Shown: positions 12,095 through 20,915, counted from the first letter of the stretch. The stretch: 64,000 bases of DNA from Palleronia rufa (GCF_000743715.1 NZ_JQEY01000012.1:1-64000), one strand, 5' to 3'. Numbers and translations are program-made. The notes: generated by a model from the letters alone, not told the origin.

Positions 12095-12751
12095 TCAGGG
12101 CGCCGCGCGCACGGCTGAGACGTCCGACGCCATGAGTTCGACGCCACCGGCCAGCGCAAGGGTCGGCCCGGCCTCGGAATACCGGATCTCCTGCACGCGG
12201 CCGTAGGCGGAGACGGGCTCGCTCGCCACAAGGGTCCCGCCTTCGAAGCTCTCCGTCTCGAAGGAATAGACCCCGGCGACCAGCTGGCGGCCCGCAGGGT
12301 CGCGGCCGTCCCAGGCGACCGGCTCGCCGGATCCGCCGACGGTGAACCGATCCACCTCGACCCCGGCGTCGTTGCGGACCACCAGTTCATGGCGCGCGCC
12401 GGCCACAGGACGCTGCGGATAGACTGTCAGCGGCGCGCCTTCGTAGTAGAGCGGCATCTGCGCGCGGACATCGCGGCCGATCCATCCGGTCATAGCCATG
12501 AACTCGTCGCCGGCGGTACTGCCGGCCATGGCCTTGAGCAGATCGTTCGTCACGACCTGCTGCTCGACGCTGGAAAAGGTCGCAAGCTGCACGGCGAAAT
12601 CCTCGGCCTTCATCGGATCGAGCGGGTCCTGGTTGCTGATCTGCGTGGTCAGAAGCGTCAGGAACGTCTGGAAATCCGAGGTGGTCTGGTTCGCCACAGC
12701 GGGCGCTTTCGCGGGCGCGGGGGCGGCGGTCTGCAGTTGCGATACGTCCAT
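12095..12751 (-). CDS. flgD: Flagellar hook assembly (capping) protein FlgD
   Basis: 218 residues. The N-terminal signature FQTFLTLLTTQISNQDPLDPMKAEDFAVQLATFSSVEQQ is diagnostic of FlgD (residues about 28-66), followed by the GAR-type beta domain (VAWDGRDPAGRQLVAGVYSF). It caps the growing hook and is exported. It lies 10 bp downstream of fliK, whose product measures hook length, so the two form a hook-building pair. Hook protein FlgE itself is not in the window. Confidence 0.95.
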   Translation of the reverse strand: MDVSQLQTAAPAPAKAPAVANQTTSDFQTFLTLLTTQISNQDPLDPMKAEDFAVQLATFSSVEQQVVTNDLLKAMAGSTAGDEFMAMTGWIGRDVRAQMPLYYEGAPLTVYPQRPVAGARHELVVRNDAGVEVDRFTVGGSGEPVAWDGRDPAGRQLVAGVYSFETESFEGGTLVASEPVSAYGRVQEIRYSEAGPTLALAGGVELMASDVSAVRAAP

Positions 12752-12761
12752 CGTCGTCCTC

Positions 12762-14102
12762 TCAAAATCTCAGATCGACCCGCGTGGGGTCGGTTGCGGT
12801 GCGCCGCTGCGGGGCGACGGCGATGATCTCCGGCTCCGCGGCGTACCCCATGTCGCGGCGCTGGTCGGGCGGCGCTTGCTCCCCGCGGTCGCCGAAGCCG
12901 ATGTCGACCGATCCCAGGCCGGCATCGCGCAGCGCGTCGGCCAACTGATCCATGTTGCGCCGCAAAAGCGCGGTCGTCTCCGGACGGTCGGCTGACAGTT
13001 GCACCGACACGCCGTCCTCGCGGTGGCTGAGAGAGATACGCACCCTGCCCAGCTCTTCGGGCGAAAGCGCGATCTCGATCCGGTCGCCGCGCGCCTGGAC
13101 GATGGCTTCCGACAGCGCGCGGACCTGTTCTGCTGCGGCCGCCGGCGCGCCGTGCGGGACCGGGGGCGCAGATCGCGGCGCGTCCACCTGCGTGGATTTT
13201 GCGCCCAGGTCCACCAGATCGGAGCGCGCATCCGTCTTGGGAACGGCCATCTCCGTCGATGCCGCTGCCAGTTCGGGCGCGGACACGTCGCCGAACCGGG
13301 CCGGCGCATGGCCCTGGCCGCGCGGGCCGACGACCGCGGTGACGGCCGATGCCGCGGCAGGCGGCATGTCGGCCCCGGTCCTGGCGGCGGGATCGACGGC
13401 CGCCACCGGTGGGGCCGCAGCCTCCGTCCCCGCGCGGATGGCGCCGCGAACGATCTCGACCGTTTCCTGTTTCCCGGCGACCGGCCTACTGGCCGACCGT
13501 TGTTCGGGACGCAGATCCGGGGCGGGTCGATCGCGGAGCCCTTCGGCGGCCGTTCCGCCGGTCCGCATCGCCGCGTCCGGAGGCGCGGAGGGCGTTCCTG
13601 ACGGTCGCATCGCGCCTTCCGCCGTTCGGGCCGTCTCCATCCGCGCCCGGGTCACCAGCTCCCGGGGATCGGGGCCGGTCGAGGGGTCGGAACCCGTCCG
13701 GGGGGACGCTGCGGGCGGTATATCCGGCGCCTCTTTCCGACCCGCGTCCCGCACGCCGCTCCGCATGTCGTCCATCCCAAGCACGTTGGGCGGTGCCGTT
13801 CTGGGTGCATCCCGCCCCGGCTCCACCGCGGCCCTCTGCTCCGGATCGGCAGGGTCCGCCCCCTCTTGCGCTGTATCGAGAGCCTTCTCTCCGTCCTGCA
13901 GCAATTCTTCCCCGGCGGCTTCCGTATCGGCAGCCTCGGGGTCCGGGACGCGTGCCGCCCCCTCGGCCGAAGGCCCGTCCGCGGACGCCCCCGCCAGCGC
14001 GGCGAGCGTCGTTCTGAACTCCGCGCCGCCACTGGACCGGACCGCAGGCGGAACCTGACCGCGCGTCGATGCCGGATCGCTATGATTCTCGAATCGGAGC
14101 AT
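12762..14102 (-). CDS. fliK: Flagellar hook-length control protein FliK
   Basis: 446 residues. The first about 320 residues are low-complexity and rich in Ala, Pro, Arg and Asp, as is usual for the FliK ruler segment. The C-terminal domain (from about 330) has the family pattern IEIALSPEELGRVRISLSH, VSVQLSADRPETTALLRR and LRDAGLGSVDIGFG. FliK senses hook length and switches FlhB export specificity. The N-terminal two thirds would be hard to recognise alone; the call rests on the C-terminal domain and on flgD next door. Confidence 0.88.
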   Translation of the reverse strand: MLRFENHSDPASTRGQVPPAVRSSGGAEFRTTLAALAGASADGPSAEGAARVPDPEAADTEAAGEELLQDGEKALDTAQEGADPADPEQRAAVEPGRDAPRTAPPNVLGMDDMRSGVRDAGRKEAPDIPPAASPRTGSDPSTGPDPRELVTRARMETARTAEGAMRPSGTPSAPPDAAMRTGGTAAEGLRDRPAPDLRPEQRSASRPVAGKQETVEIVRGAIRAGTEAAAPPVAAVDPAARTGADMPPAAASAVTAVVGPRGQGHAPARFGDVSAPELAAASTEMAVPKTDARSDLVDLGAKSTQVDAPRSAPPVPHGAPAAAAEQVRALSEAIVQARGDRIEIALSPEELGRVRISLSHREDGVSVQLSADRPETTALLRRNMDQLADALRDAGLGSVDIGFGDRGEQAPPDQRRDMGYAAEPEIIAVAPQRRTATDPTRVDLRF

Positions 14103-14144
14103 GGCTCATCCATGAAGCTTCCGTCGCAGGCTGGCCGCAAATCC

Positions 14145-14159
14145 TTACGATTTCTTTAC
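14145..14159. promoter_or_regulatory. CtrA-like site between fliK and the flgJ-like gene
   Basis: TTAC-GATTTCT-TTAC, two half-sites 11 bp apart, lies in the 93-bp gap between the divergent fliK and flgJ-like genes. It resembles the CtrA consensus TTAA-N7-TTAA with one mismatch in each half. It belongs to a set of similar sites next to flagellar operons in this window. Confidence 0.35.
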
Positions 14160-14195
14160 CGGAATCACGCAAGACGGCATGGAAGGGAGATATTC

Positions 14196-14468
14196 ATGGA
14201 CGCACTCGACCCCATTTCGACCGGCATCGCGAAACCGCGGGAGGCCGCGATCCGCAAGGCCGCGGAAACGCTCGAAGCCGCCTTTTTGTCGGAGATGCTG
14301 AAGGGCGCCGGGCTTGGCGAAAGCCAGAACACCTTTGGCGGCGGCATCGGCGAAAGCCAGTTCCAGTCCTTCCTGCGGGACGAACAGGCCGCGCAGATGC
14401 AGGCGGCGGGCGGCATCGGGCTGGCCGAACAGTTGGTTCGCAGCATGACGGGGCGGACCGATGGATAG
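14196..14468 (+). CDS. flgJ: Rod-binding protein, FlgJ N-terminal-domain type
   Basis: 90 residues. The segment RKAAETLEAAFLSEMLKGAGLGESQ...GGGIGESQFQSFLRDEQAAQMQAAGGIGLAEQLVRSM matches the rod-binding domain found at the N terminus of FlgJ. There is no muramidase domain, as is common in alphaproteobacteria; the separate transglycosylase at 32432-33106 could supply that activity. ATG 14196 follows AAGGGAGA. The 3' end overlaps the next gene by 8 bp. The symbol is used in the broad sense of the rod-cap family. Confidence 0.8.
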   Translation: MDALDPISTGIAKPREAAIRKAAETLEAAFLSEMLKGAGLGESQNTFGGGIGESQFQSFLRDEQAAQMQAAGGIGLAEQLVRSMTGRTDG

Positions 14469-14793
14469 GCTCGTCGCCGATCTCCTCGCCCTGCTCGAGG
14501 CCGAGCGCGCACATCTGCGACGGGGCGATCTGGCCGCCGCGGCCGCGCTCATCCCGCGCAAGACTGCCTGCGTCGAGAAGCTGGAGCGCAAGGGCATCAC
14601 CCGCCCCATCGACGCGTTGACCGAGGCGGCGGAACTGAACCTCAAGCTGCTCGACGCCGCGAAATCCGGAGTCGAGGCAGCCCGCGACCGGCTGACGGTC
14701 ATCCGCGACGGCGTCACCACCTCGACCTATTCGGAACGGGGCCAGAGGACGCGCATCGCGGCGGTCAGGCCGGAGCTTGAGCGGCGCGCCTGA
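14461..14793 (+). CDS. Flagellar export chaperone, FlgN-like
   Basis: 110 residues, mostly alpha-helical (DRLVADLLALLEAERAHLRRGDLAAAAALIPRKTACVEKLE), with the size and heptad-like pattern of FlgN chaperones, which carry the hook-filament junction proteins FlgK and FlgL to the export gate. It overlaps the flgJ-like gene by 8 bp, so coupling is likely. The family call is based on length, helical pattern and context. flgK and flgL are not in the window. Confidence 0.6.
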   Translation: MDRLVADLLALLEAERAHLRRGDLAAAAALIPRKTACVEKLERKGITRPIDALTEAAELNLKLLDAAKSGVEAARDRLTVIRDGVTTSTYSERGQRTRIAAVRPELERRA

Positions 14794-14885
14794 GGGCGCG
14801 TCCAACAGCCCGTCACAAACGCGACAGCCGAGTTGCGGCACGCCCGGATTTACGTGAATGATCGCGTAAAACCGGAGAAGCGACC

Positions 14886-15491
14886 TTGCTCGACGCTGCT
14901 GTGCGAAAACTGATCGATCCGCCGCTGAACGCTGCGGGTCGCGCACTCGCCCGGGTTGGGCTGACGGCGAACGCCGTGACGATGACCGGCCTGGGGCTGG
15001 GCCTCGCCTCGGCCGCGCTGATCGCTCAGGGGGCATTTCTGGCCGCGCTGGGGATCTTGCTGCTCTCTCGCCTTGCCGACGGCCTGGACGGCGCGGTGGC
15101 GCGCGCGACGGTGCGAACGGATTTCGGCGGCTATCTGGACATCGCGTCGGACTTCCTTTTCTACGGCGCCGTACCGTTCGCGTTCGCCCTTTACGCACCG
15201 GACCGCAATGCCCTTGCCGCGTCGTTCCTTCTGACCAGTTTCTACGTCAACGGCACCAGCTTCCTGGGATACGCCATCCTGGCAGAGAAACGCCGCATGG
15301 AGACCGCACGCCAGGGTCACAAGTCGCTCTACTTTTCGAACGGGCTTTTGGAGGGCACGGAAACCATCGGCTTCTTCGTGATCCTCTGTCTCCTGCCCGA
15401 CCTCTTCGCGCCCCTTGCCTACGCCTTCGGAACACTGTGTTTCGCAACGGCCGTGCTGCGGATCCATGCGGCCCGCCGTATTTTTTCATGA
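14886..15491 (+). CDS. ynjF: CDP-alcohol phosphatidyltransferase family protein (YnjF-like)
   Basis: 201 residues, an integral membrane enzyme with about six hydrophobic segments. The catalytic motif of the family is seen as DGLDGAVAR followed by GGYLDIASD (residues about 64-90), giving the expected four Asp residues. It would transfer a phosphatidyl group from a CDP-alcohol to an unknown acceptor. The start is TTG 14886, supported by GGAG eight bases upstream. Its stop overlaps an ATG (ATGA at 15488-15491) at the head of the ABC transporter operon. In E. coli the ynjBCD transporter genes are likewise neighbours of ynjF, which supports the name; the substrate is unknown. Confidence 0.8.
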   Translation: MLDAAVRKLIDPPLNAAGRALARVGLTANAVTMTGLGLGLASAALIAQGAFLAALGILLLSRLADGLDGAVARATVRTDFGGYLDIASDFLFYGAVPFAFALYAPDRNALAASFLLTSFYVNGTSFLGYAILAEKRRMETARQGHKSLYFSNGLLEGTETIGFFVILCLLPDLFAPLAYAFGTLCFATAVLRIHAARRIFS

Positions 15492-15502
15492 AAGGCCTGC
15501 GA

Positions 15503-16693
15503 ATGAAGCTCCTGTTACTTGTCGCCGCGTTCTGTGGACCGGCCGCCGCCCTAGCGGAGCCCGACCCGTCGGACTGGAACGCCGTCCTGAAGGAGGCCGA
15601 CGGACAGACCGTCTACTGGCACGCCTGGGGCGGATCCACGCCGACCAACGCGTTCATCGAATGGATCGGGGACAAGGTGGCGCAGGACGCGGGCGTGACT
15701 CTCGAACACGTCAAGCTGACAGATACCGCCGATGCCGTGACCCGCGTGTTGGCCGAGCGGCAGGCCGGTGAGACACAGGACGGTGCGGTCGATCTGATCT
15801 GGATCAACGGGGCCAACTTCGCGGCCATGAAGCAGGGCGGTCTGCTGTTCGGTCCCTGGTCGGACCGGATCCCGAACAATGCGCTCGTCGTCGAAGACGA
15901 CGTGGTGACCAACGACTTCGGCACCGCGGTGGACGGGCTGGAGAGCCCCTGGGCCAAGGCGCAACTGGTGTTCATGTATGACAGTGACGATGCGGCACCC
16001 CTATCCTCGATGGGAGAAATAAAGGATTGGGCGGCGGAGAACCCGGGCCGCTTCACCTTTCCGCAGCCGCCGGATTTCCTGGGCACCACGTTCCTGAAAC
16101 AGGCACTGGTGAGCCTTGTCGAAGACCCGGCCGTGCTCCAGGATCCGGTGGAGCAGCACGATTTCGACGCCGTGACAGCCCCCCTCTGGGCCTATCTCGA
16201 TGAGATCACGCCAACGCTGTGGCGCAGCGGCAAGGCGTACCCCGCGACCGGGCCGGCGCAGTTTCAGCTCCTGTCGGATGACGAGATCGACATGGCGCCA
16301 TCGCTCTCTCCGTCAGAGGCGTCCACCGCGATCGCCAATTTCCAGCTTCCCGAAAGCGTTCGCACCTTCGTCCCGGAAACGGGAACGATCGGCAACGCGT
16401 CCTTCGTGGCGATCCCGTTCAACTCCGGCTCCAAAGCCGGCGCGATGGTGGTGGCGAACGCGCTTCTGTCCCCGGAGGCGCAGCTGCGCGCCCAGGACCC
16501 CGAGGTGCTCGGCTACGGCACCGTGCTGGACATGGACAAGCTGTCCCGAAAGGACGCCGCCGCCTTCGCGGATCTGAAGCTGGGCATCGCGACGTTGCCA
16601 CCCGCCGATCTGGGACGGGCGCTGCCGGAACCCCACGCGAGCTGGTCGGCGGCGGTCGAATCGGCCTGGCTCTCGCGCTACGGCGCGGAGTGA
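15503..16693 (+). CDS. ynjB: ABC transporter substrate-binding protein, YnjB-like
   Basis: 396 residues with a clear signal peptide (MKLLLLVAAFCGPAAALAEP), so periplasmic. The body shows a type-2 periplasmic-binding fold pattern (GQTVYWHAWGGSTPTNAFIEWIGD, DLIWINGANFAAMKQGGLLFGPW). Length and neighbours fit YnjB, the binding protein of an uncharacterised importer. ATG 15503 is chosen because AAAGG precedes it; ATG 15488, in the ATGA overlap with ynjF, is an alternative adding five residues. The ligand cannot be read from the sequence. Confidence 0.82.
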   Translation: MKLLLLVAAFCGPAAALAEPDPSDWNAVLKEADGQTVYWHAWGGSTPTNAFIEWIGDKVAQDAGVTLEHVKLTDTADAVTRVLAERQAGETQDGAVDLIWINGANFAAMKQGGLLFGPWSDRIPNNALVVEDDVVTNDFGTAVDGLESPWAKAQLVFMYDSDDAAPLSSMGEIKDWAAENPGRFTFPQPPDFLGTTFLKQALVSLVEDPAVLQDPVEQHDFDAVTAPLWAYLDEITPTLWRSGKAYPATGPAQFQLLSDDEIDMAPSLSPSEASTAIANFQLPESVRTFVPETGTIGNASFVAIPFNSGSKAGAMVVANALLSPEAQLRAQDPEVLGYGTVLDMDKLSRKDAAAFADLKLGIATLPPADLGRALPEPHASWSAAVESAWLSRYGAE

Positions 16694-16715
16694 CGGTCTC
16701 AGGCCAGCCGGCAGG

Positions 16716-18389
16716 ATGCTGAGGGTTCTGCCCGCGCTGACCGTTCTTGCCATGCTGGGTCCGGTGGCCGCAGGGCTGATGGGTGCGGTCCTGCCCGCGA
16801 TGGGCCATCTGCCGGCGGCCGGGTTCCAGGGGCCCTCCATCGTGGCGGTCGAGCGGCTCCTGGCCTGGCCCGGTCTGTCGGCGGCCTGCCGCCTGTCCGT
16901 CACCACGGGCCTTCTTGCCACCTTCATGTCGCTGCTGATCGTCACGCTCATCGTCGCGGGCTGGTCGGGGACGCGCGCCTTCGCCTGGCTGGAGCGTCTG
17001 CTCTCTCCCCTGCTGTCGGTCCCCCACGCCGCAGCGGCCTTCGGCCTGGCGTTCCTGATCGCGCCATCGGGATGGCTCGCACGGATCGCGGCACCTCTTG
17101 CGGGGTGGGAAAGACCGCCGGACTTGTTGATCGTCGGCGATCCCTGGGGTCTGTCGATGACCGCCGGGCTGATTGCCAAGGAGGTGCCGTTCCTGCTGCT
17201 GATGACCCTTGCCGCGCTGCCGCAATCGCAGGCCGGCCCGTCGATGGAGGTCGCCCGCTCGCTGGGCTACGGCCGCGTGGCCGGCTGGCTCAAGGCGGTT
17301 TTCCCGCGCGTCTATGCCCAGATAAGGCTGCCGGTCTACGTGGTTCTGGCCTATTCCATGTCCGTCGTCGATGTCGCCCTGATCCTCGGGCCGACGACGC
17401 CCGGGACCCTGTCGGTCCAGATCGTCCGGTGGATGGGCGCACCGGATCTCGGGATGCGCATGGTGGCCGCGGCCGCGGCGCTCCTGCAATTCGCGCTGGT
17501 CATCGGCGCGCTGGCGTTCTGGCGCCTTGGCGAATGGGCCGTCACCCGGCTTGGGCGCCGCTGGGCAGAGGGTGGCGGGCGCGGCGCGGCAGAGCCGGTG
17601 CTGCGCGGTGCCGGACTGACCCTGGCGGGGATCTCGGCGGGGGTGGTGCTGCTGGGACTTGTCGGCCTTGCGATGTGGTCTTTCGCGGGGCCCTGGCGCT
17701 ATCCCGATCTCACCCCGGACGCTCTGACCCTGCGCTCCTGGTCGCGCCACTTTCCCGGTCTTCGGGATGCCGCACGCGACACTTTCGTGGTCGCCGGAGT
17801 CGCGGCCATCATCGCCCTGGCCCTGACCGTCGGCTGCCTGGAGGCCGAACATCGCGCCCGCCGCCCCCCCAGCCGCGCGGCCACCTGGCTTTTGTACCTG
17901 CCGCTTCTCGTCCCGCAGACCGCCTTTCTGCCCGGTCTGCAGTCCTTTCTCCTGTCCCTGGGGGCGGATGTGGGGCGGGTGCCGGTCATCGGCGCGCATC
18001 TGGTCTTTGTCCTTCCATACGTCTTTCTGTCGCTGGGCGACCCATGGCGCGCGTGGGATCCGCGTTATGCCACGGTCGCCGCGGCACTCGGCGCGACGCC
18101 GGGGCGTGCGCTCCTGCGGGTCCGGCTGCCGATGCTCCTGCGTCCCGTCCTGACGGCTGCCGCCGTGGGCGTCGCTGTAAGTGTCGGACAATACCTGCCC
18201 ACGCTGTTGATCGGCGGCGGCCGCGTGGCGACCTTGACGACTGAGGCCGTGGCGCTTGCGTCGGGCGGGGACCGCCGGGCCATCGGCGTGTTCTCCCTTG
18301 CCCAGACCGGTGCCGCGCTCTTTCCCTTCGCGCTCGCCGTCGCGCTGCCGGCCCTGATCTTCCGCAACCGCCGGGGGCTCCATGGCTGA
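16716..18389 (+). CDS. ynjC: ABC transporter permease, fused two-domain (YnjC-like)
   Basis: 557 residues made of two permease halves, each with about six membrane spans. EAA-type loops appear in both halves: EVARSLGYGRVAGWLKAVFPRVYAQI-type at about 185-210 and ALGATPGRALLRVRLPMLLRP at about 455-475. Such a fused permease works with one binding protein and a homodimer of the ATPase. It overlaps ynjD by 8 bp and follows ynjB by 22 bp. Confidence 0.85.
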   Translation: MLRVLPALTVLAMLGPVAAGLMGAVLPAMGHLPAAGFQGPSIVAVERLLAWPGLSAACRLSVTTGLLATFMSLLIVTLIVAGWSGTRAFAWLERLLSPLLSVPHAAAAFGLAFLIAPSGWLARIAAPLAGWERPPDLLIVGDPWGLSMTAGLIAKEVPFLLLMTLAALPQSQAGPSMEVARSLGYGRVAGWLKAVFPRVYAQIRLPVYVVLAYSMSVVDVALILGPTTPGTLSVQIVRWMGAPDLGMRMVAAAAALLQFALVIGALAFWRLGEWAVTRLGRRWAEGGGRGAAEPVLRGAGLTLAGISAGVVLLGLVGLAMWSFAGPWRYPDLTPDALTLRSWSRHFPGLRDAARDTFVVAGVAAIIALALTVGCLEAEHRARRPPSRAATWLLYLPLLVPQTAFLPGLQSFLLSLGADVGRVPVIGAHLVFVLPYVFLSLGDPWRAWDPRYATVAAALGATPGRALLRVRLPMLLRPVLTAAAVGVAVSVGQYLPTLLIGGGRVATLTTEAVALASGGDRRAIGVFSLAQTGAALFPFALAVALPALIFRNRRGLHG

Positions 18390-19011
18390 GGGGCTGACGC
18401 TCGATTCCGTGGCGGTTCGGCAGGGCGGCGACATGCTGGTGCAACTCGACGCCCATATCGCTCCGGGAGAGGTGCTGACCGTGATGGGCCCCTCCGGCAG
18501 CGGCAAGTCCACCCTGCTCGCGTTCCTGACGGGCAACCTGGCACCGGCGTTCCAGGCGACCGGCCGCGTGGTGCTTGCCGGCCGGGACATCACCCATCTT
18601 CCCACCCATGAGCGGCGGATCGGCATCCTGTTTCAGGACGACCTGCTGTTTCCGCATCTTTCGGTCGCGGGAAACCTGGGTTTCGGGATGCGGCCGGGGG
18701 GCTCCGACCGCCGCGCGCGCATCGATGCGGCCTTGGAAGAGGTTGGCCTGGCCGGCTTCGGACCGCGCGACCCCGCCACCCTGTCCGGCGGCCAGCGCGC
18801 GCGTGTCGCCCTGATGCGCACGCTCCTGGCGCAGCCGTCCGCGCTGCTGCTCGATGAGCCGTTCTCCCGTCTGGACGCGGCGCGCAGGGCGACGACGCGG
18901 GACATGGTCTTCGCCTCGGCCCGGCGCCACGATCTGCCCGTGGTCATGGTCACCCATGACGCGGAAGACGCAAAGAGCGCGGGCGGACGCACGATCACCC
19001 TCGGGGATTAA
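18382..19011 (+). CDS. ynjD: ABC transporter ATP-binding protein, YnjD-like
   Basis: 209 residues. Walker A is GPSGSGKST near 35-43, the Q-loop is in GILFQDDLLFPHLSV, the ABC signature is LSGGQRARVALMRTLLAQP, Walker B is ALLLDEPFSRLD, and the H-loop is VMVTHD. It powers the YnjC permease. The gene overlaps ynjC by 8 bp and ends the ynjF-B-C-D unit; the next gene, flagellin, starts 205 bp later. Confidence 0.9.
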   Translation: MAEGLTLDSVAVRQGGDMLVQLDAHIAPGEVLTVMGPSGSGKSTLLAFLTGNLAPAFQATGRVVLAGRDITHLPTHERRIGILFQDDLLFPHLSVAGNLGFGMRPGGSDRRARIDAALEEVGLAGFGPRDPATLSGGQRARVALMRTLLAQPSALLLDEPFSRLDAARRATTRDMVFASARRHDLPVVMVTHDAEDAKSAGGRTITLGD

Positions 19012-19062
19012 CCTACAATCTTCATGGAATAGCGTGGCGGCGGGCAGAACTAAGCTGCGCGC

Positions 19063-19078
19063 GTTAGCGGCTCGTTAG
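19063..19078. promoter_or_regulatory. CtrA-like site upstream of flagellin
   Basis: GTTAG-CGGCTC-GTTAG, a direct repeat with 11-bp period; on the minus strand it reads CTAAC-N6-CTAAC. It lies about 140 bp before the flagellin start, in the 205-bp gap after ynjD. The spacing equals that of a CtrA site (half-sites 11 bp apart), with one mismatch per half from TTAAC. Confidence 0.35.
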
Positions 19079-19216
19079 ACAATTCCGGTCAATGTGACCC
19101 CACGCCGAAAGGTGGTGCGCGTCCACGGGACGACGCCCGGATCAGAAGGATCACCCAACCGGACCGCTTAGGCGGCAACGGACGTAAAACAGCGTCCGCA
19201 CGATAGGAAATTACCA

Positions 19217-20059
19217 ATGACCAGCATCCTGACCAACACCGGCGCGATGGTCGCGCTCCAGACCCTGCGCTCGACCAACGCCAACCTGGCCGAAACGCAA
19301 AGCCAGATCTCGACCGGCAAGAAGGTCAACGACGCCAAGGACAACGCCGCCGTCTGGGCCGTGTCCAAGCAGATGGAAGTCGACGTCTCCGCCTTCAAGG
19401 TGATCAACGACACCCTCGGCACGGCGGAAGCCACCGTGGGCACCGCCATGGCCGGCGCGGACCGCGTCACCGACCTTCTGAACCAGATGAAGGATCTTGC
19501 CGCCGGCGCGATGACCGACGGTACCGACTTCGGCGAAGTCGACAACGCGATGCAGAAGAAGATCGCGGAAATCACGTCCGCCATCAACGGGTCGCAGCTG
19601 AACGGCATCAACCTGCTGAAGACCGACATCGGCAACGGCTCCGCCAATTTCACGGCGCTCGCTTCGCTCGACCGGGCCAACGGCGGTTCGGTGACCACGG
19701 CGAACAACATCGTCGTCGCGTCGGCGGACTTCCAGACCAGCATCCAGGGTGCGACCGTCACCACCATCACCGACCAGGCCTCCGCCGCGACGGCGCTGGG
19801 CGAGATCGAAGCGCTGATCGACATCGCCATCGAAGGCACCGCCAAGCTCGGTGCGTCGGCCGCCAATATCAGCAGCCAGCGTGACTTCGTGTCGTCGCTG
19901 ACCGACTCGCTGAAGAACGGGATCGGCAGCCTTGTGGACGCCAACATGGAAGAGGCCTCGGCCCGTCTCCAGGCGCTGCAGACGCAACAACAGCTGGGCG
20001 TCCAGTCGCTGTCGATCGCCAACCAGGCGCCGCAGACGATCCTGTCGCTGTTCCGCTGA
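19217..20059 (+). CDS. fliC: Flagellin
   Basis: 280 residues, a short alphaproteobacterial flagellin. The conserved D0/D1 N terminus (TSILTNTGAMVALQTLRSTNANLAETQSQISTGKKVNDAKDNAAVWAVSKQM) and C terminus (ISSQRDFVSSLTDSLKNGIGSLVDANMEEASARLQALQTQQQLGVQSLSIANQAPQ, in outline) flank a small central domain of about 100 residues. It polymerises into the filament after export. It is followed by a terminator at 20069-20103 and then flaF and flbT, its usual regulators. Confidence 0.96.
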   Translation: MTSILTNTGAMVALQTLRSTNANLAETQSQISTGKKVNDAKDNAAVWAVSKQMEVDVSAFKVINDTLGTAEATVGTAMAGADRVTDLLNQMKDLAAGAMTDGTDFGEVDNAMQKKIAEITSAINGSQLNGINLLKTDIGNGSANFTALASLDRANGGSVTTANNIVVASADFQTSIQGATVTTITDQASAATALGEIEALIDIAIEGTAKLGASAANISSQRDFVSSLTDSLKNGIGSLVDANMEEASARLQALQTQQQLGVQSLSIANQAPQTILSLFR

Positions 20060-20068
20060 TCCGGTGAC

Positions 20069-20103
20069 GGTGGGGCGTCCGAACGGCGCCCCACCCCCCT
20101 TTA
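20069..20103 (+). terminator. Terminator after flagellin
   Basis: GGTGGGGCG (20069-20077) and CGCCCCACC (20087-20095) form a perfect 9-bp stem with a 9-base loop, followed by CCCCCTTTAC. It lies nine bases after the flagellin stop and would separate the highly expressed flagellin message from flaF. Confidence 0.8.
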
Positions 20104-20151
20104 CTCGTCTCCTCAAGCGGCTTGACCGCTCCGTCTCGAAAAGGACAGGAC

Positions 20152-20514
20152 GTGAACGCAACCCTTCTCGCCCGCTCTGCCTACACCACCTCATCCACAT
20201 CGATGCGCGCCCCGCGCGACACCGAATACGCGGCTTTCGCCCGCGCCACGTCGGCCCTGAAGACGGCCGGAACCTACAGCGAGCGCGCTGCGGCCATCAA
20301 CAAGAACCGCGAACTCTGGACGTTGTTGGCCTGCGACGTCGCCAGCCCCGACAACGGGCTGCCGGCAGAGCTCCGCGCGCGGATCTTCTACCTTGCCGAA
20401 TTCACCGACCAGCACAGCAGCAAGGTGCTGCGTGGCGACGCCGATCTTGCAGCCTTGGTCGAGATCAATACCGCGATCATGGCGGGGCTGAGAACACCGG
20501 CAACGGTGTCATGA
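20152..20514 (+). CDS. flaF: Flagellar biosynthesis regulator FlaF
   Basis: 120 residues starting at GTG 20152, preceded by AAAGGACAGGA. The helical sequence (NATLLARSAYTTSS..., YAAFARATSALKTA, NRELWTLLACDVASPDNGLPAELRARIFYLAEFTDQHSSKVLRGDADLAALVEINTAIMAGL in outline) matches FlaF, which in Caulobacter and relatives promotes flagellin synthesis and export in opposition to FlbT. The downstream ATGA overlap with flbT and the flagellin upstream support the assignment. An ATG at 20122 would add ten unconserved residues. Confidence 0.88.
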   Translation: MNATLLARSAYTTSSTSMRAPRDTEYAAFARATSALKTAGTYSERAAAINKNRELWTLLACDVASPDNGLPAELRARIFYLAEFTDQHSSKVLRGDADLAALVEINTAIMAGLRTPATVS

Positions 20515-20915
20515 GCGGCCTGGTCCTCAAGCTCGGACCGGCCGAGCGCATCCTCATCAACGGGGCGGTGATCGAGAACGGAAGCCGCCGCAGCCGACTC
20601 AACATCCTTACCCCCGGTGCGAACATCCTGCGCTTGCGCGACGCCATCCACCCGCGCGACGCCAATACCCCCGTCCGGCGCCTGTGCTATGCAGCCCAGC
20701 TCGTCCTGTCGGGAGACCGCCGGATCGAGGACGTGACCAACGAGCTGCTCGAAGGCATCGAACAACTGTCCCTCGCCCTGCGCGACCCGATCAGCCACGA
20801 GGCGTTGTCGGCCGCCCGCAAGGCGATCGATGCCGGACAGGCCTACCAGGCGCTGAAGTCACTTCGAAGCCTCATCGATACCGAGGCGATGATCCTGTCA
20901 CTGGCCAGGACATGA
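20511..20915 (+). CDS. flbT: Flagellar biosynthesis repressor FlbT
   Basis: 134 residues, family-typical: SGLVLKLGPAERILINGAVIENGSRRSRLNILTPGANILRLRDAI is the recognisable N-terminal segment. FlbT binds flagellin mRNA and lowers its translation until the hook is complete. It overlaps flaF by ATGA (20511-20514) and the following gene by ATGA (20912-20915), so the three are translationally coupled. Confidence 0.93.
   Translation: MSGLVLKLGPAERILINGAVIENGSRRSRLNILTPGANILRLRDAIHPRDANTPVRRLCYAAQLVLSGDRRIEDVTNELLEGIEQLSLALRDPISHEALSAARKAIDAGQAYQALKSLRSLIDTEAMILSLART

Noticed and set aside
19012-19216. Sigma-28 or sigma-54 promoter of flagellin
   Set aside because: No convincing TAAA-N15-GCCGATAA or TGGCAC-N5-TTGC match could be identified in the upstream region.
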